NCBI GenBank assembly: GCA_036172665.1
Contig: CM069873.1
Location: 35,020,001 to 35,084,000 of the forward strand
Direction: 5' to 3'
DNA length: 64,000 nt
From: Prosopocoilus inquinatus
Taxonomy: Eukaryota; Arthropoda; Insecta; Coleoptera; Lucanidae
The position numbers were made by a program, and so were the translations under genes. Under the pieces are notes generated by a model. The model was not told the DNA's origin. It ran no database searches and saw nothing but the letters and a program-made list of their open reading frames with translations. This document shows positions 62,103 to 64,000 of the stretch, one piece after another (within the stretch, counting starts at the first letter, position 1; each line of letters opens with the position of its first letter).

Positions 62103-63592
62103 TCTAATGGATCCTTACTCATCTATCATGTTATTTGACGTTTCGATGGACTCTAGTATCTCTGATGTGAGATACGAAGTTTTTGGACGCAGCAGGAGCT
62201 GGAAATAGTTTTAAACGAAACAACACGTATTAGCGTTGTTCCTGTGATGTATCTAATCGATCCTTACTCATCTATCATGTTATTTGACGTTTGGATGGAC
62301 TCCAGTAACTCTGATGTGAGATACAATGTTCTCGGACGCAGCAGAAGCTGGAAATAGTTTTGAACGAAACAACACGTATTAGCGTTGTTCCTGTGATGTA
62401 TCTAATCGATCCTTACTCATCTATCATGTTATTTGACGTTTGGATAGACTCCAGTAACTCTGATGTGAGATACAAAGTATTCGGACGCAGCAGAAGCTGG
62501 AAATAGTTTTAAACGAAACAACACGCATTAGCGTTGTTCCTGTGATGTATCTAATCGATCTTTACTCATCTATCATGTTATTTGGCGTTTCGATGGACTC
62601 CAGAAACTCTGATGTGAGATAAAAAGTTCTCGGACGCAGCAGAAGCTGGAAATAGTTTTGAACGAAACAACACGCATTAGCGTTGTTCCTGTGATGTATC
62701 TAATCGATCCTTACTCATCTATCATTATATTTGACGTTTGGATGGACTACAGTAACTCTGATGTGAGATACAAAGTTTACGGACGCAGCAGAAGCTGGAA
62801 ATAGTTTTAAACGAAACAACACGCATTACCGTTGTTCCTGTGATGTATCTAATCGATCCTTACTCATCTATCATTTTATTTGACGTTTGAATGGACTCCA
62901 GTAACTCTGATGTGAGATACAAAGTTCTCGGACGCAGCAGAAGCTGGAAATACTTTTAAACGAAACAACACGCATTAGCGTTGTTCCTGTGATGTATCTA
63001 ATCGATCCTTACTCATCTATCATTATATTTGACGTTTGGATGGACTACAGTAATTCTGATGTGAGATACAAAGTTTACGGACGCAGCAGAAGCTGGAAAT
63101 AGTTTTAATCGAAACAACACGCATTAGCGTTGTTCCTGTGATGTATCTAATCGATCCTTACTCATTTATCATGTTATTTGGCGTCTCGATGGACTCCAGT
63201 AACTCTGATGTGAGATACAAAGTTTTCGGACGCAGCAGAAGCTGGAAATAGATTTAAACGAAACAACACGCATTAGCGTTGTTCCTGTGATGTATCTAAT
63301 CGATCCTTACTCATCTATCATGTTATTTGGCGTTTCGATGGACTCCAGAAACTTTGATGTGAGATACGAAGTTCTCGGACGCAGCTGAAGCTGGAAATAG
63401 TTTTAAATGAAACAACACGTACTAGCGTTGTTCCTGTGATATATCTAATCGATCCTTACTCATCTATCATGTTATTTGACGTTTCGATGGACTCTAGTAA
63501 CTCTGATGTGAGATACGAAATTTTCGATCGTAGCAGAATCTGGAAATAGTTTTAAATGAAACAACACGCATTAGCGTTGTTCCTGTGATGTA
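62103..63592. repeat. 10-monomer HOR, distal unit 3
   Basis: This repeats unit 2 at 1,490 bp (TTTCGATCGT at 62,032 and 63,522). It carries GATCTTTACTC at about 62,557, shared with the proximal unit at about 48,105 rather than with distal units 1 and 2. Confidence 0.92.
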
Positions 63593-64000
63593 TCTAATCG
63601 ATCCTTACTCATCTATCATGTTATTTGACGTTTGGATGGACTCCAGTAACTCTGATGTGAGATACAAAGTTCTCGGACGCAGCAGAAGCTGGAAATAGTT
63701 TTGAACGAAACAACACATATTAGCGTTGTTCCTGTGATGTATCTAATCGATCCTTACTCATCTATCATGTTATTTGACGTTTGGATGGACTCCAGTAACT
63801 CTGATGTGAGATACAAAGTTTTCGGACGCAGCAGAAGCTGGAAATAGTTTTAAACGAAACAACACGCATTACCGTTGTTCCTGTGATGTATCTAATCGAT
63901 CCTTACTCATCTATCATGTTATTTGACGTTTGGATGGACTCCAGTAACTCTGATGTGAGGTACAAAGTTTTCGGACGCAGCAGAAGCTGGAAATAGTTTT
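63593..64000. repeat. Array continues past the window; copy of 49.0-49.4 kb
   Basis: The next AATGGATCC monomer is not found here; instead AATCGATCC follows and the sequence matches 49.0-49.4 kb (GAGGTACAAAG at about 49,358 and 63,958; 98 monomers less 2 bp). ACACATATT at about 63,713 is private. The final monomer starts at 63,910 and is cut by the window end after 91 bp. Confidence 0.88.

Larger units (their letters stand above)
1..64000. repeat. 149-bp satellite DNA array, 429 complete monomers plus 91 bp
   Basis: The start motif TCTATCATG or a close variant recurs every 149 bp from base 1 (1, 150, 299, 448, 597, 746 and so on) to the final start at 63,910. The arithmetic closes exactly: 423 monomers of 149 bp plus 6 of 147 bp make 63,909 bp. 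All units face the same way. No spacer, insertion, inverted segment or unique sequence interrupts them, so every stretch without a gene is filled by this repeat. The consensus monomer has 60 G or C of 149 bases. Neighbouring monomers differ at roughly 5-12 positions, whereas copies of the same higher-order block differ by well under 1%. This is the signature of a satellite evolving by unequal exchange or amplification of multi-monomer blocks. Centromeric or pericentromeric location is an inference. The family and species are not recognised. Confidence 0.98.

Noticed and set aside
1..64000. CRISPR array
   Set aside because: Units follow one another directly with no unique spacers. Unit length (149 bp) is far above CRISPR repeat length, and there are no cas genes.
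1..64000. Transposon or retroelement copies inside the array
   Set aside because: Spacing stays in monomer register from end to end with a net change of only -12 bp, fully explained by six 2-bp deletions. No insertion fits.
1..64000. Inverted segments or strand switches in the array
   Set aside because: TCTATCATG-type starts and CGCAGCAG motifs run in the same direction throughout. I saw no reversed monomer.
1..64000. Promoters, terminators, tRNA or rRNA genes
   Set aside because: Any AT-rich or dyad motif seen is a part of the monomer repeated hundreds of times. No RNA gene signature or unique regulatory sequence was found.
1..64000. A coding repeat, such as a protein with tandem 50-residue units
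   Set aside because: 149 is not divisible by 3, and each monomer has stops in several frames (for example in GAAATAG, TTTTAAAC, CTAATC and GTGAGA), so no frame stays open across ordinary monomers.

Overview
The whole 64 kb window is one uninterrupted satellite DNA array. The unit is a 149-bp monomer (about 40% G+C in the consensus I read) repeated head to tail, always in the same orientation. Monomer 1 starts at base 1, the last complete monomer ends at 63,909, and 91 bp of one more follow: 429 complete monomers, 423 of 149 bp and 6 of 147 bp. This count agrees with the register at every landmark I checked. Both window ends lie inside the array, so no flank, gene, RNA gene, transposon or unique sequence is visible. 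The source is very probably a eukaryotic heterochromatic, possibly pericentromeric or centromeric, block. I do not recognise the family and cannot name the species. CpG is not depleted, which argues weakly against a genome with heavy germline methylation of satellites and fits an invertebrate better than a vertebrate or plant.

The internal organisation is richer than a simple tandem repeat. Monomers fall into subtypes defined by linked variants, and these occur in fixed orders that are copied as larger blocks (higher-order repeats, HORs). Reading from left to right: 1-5.2 kb is a mixture with a 5-monomer tandem near its end. 4.0-15 kb holds interleaved duplications spaced 35 and 43/44 monomers apart. 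15.2-17.3 kb has an 8-monomer-spaced duplication. A 13-monomer block at 17.3-19.3 kb recurs at 35.7-37.7 kb and partly at 52.4-53.3 kb. 19.6-27.1 kb is a 27-monomer duplication with later loss and gain of monomers. 27.2-32.3 kb is a 17-monomer tandem. 32.3-35.7 kb is mixed, with a 7-monomer-spaced duplication. 39.0-46.5 kb is a nearly perfect 25-monomer tandem, also copied in part at 53.5-59.3 kb. 46.3-49.0 kb and 59.1-63.6 kb carry a 10-monomer HOR.

Length is strikingly conserved. Substitutions are plentiful, but the only length changes are 2-bp deletions giving 147 bp, in six monomers. Five of these share the same CT deletion and have probably been copied along with their blocks. The two ORFs of any length are by-products of the repeat and are not genes. 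The most interesting points are the nested HOR history with datable crossover junctions inside single monomers, the fixed order of monomer subtypes, the near absence of indels, and a short hairpin retained in the monomers. Block edges given below were found by eye and are accurate to roughly one third of a monomer.
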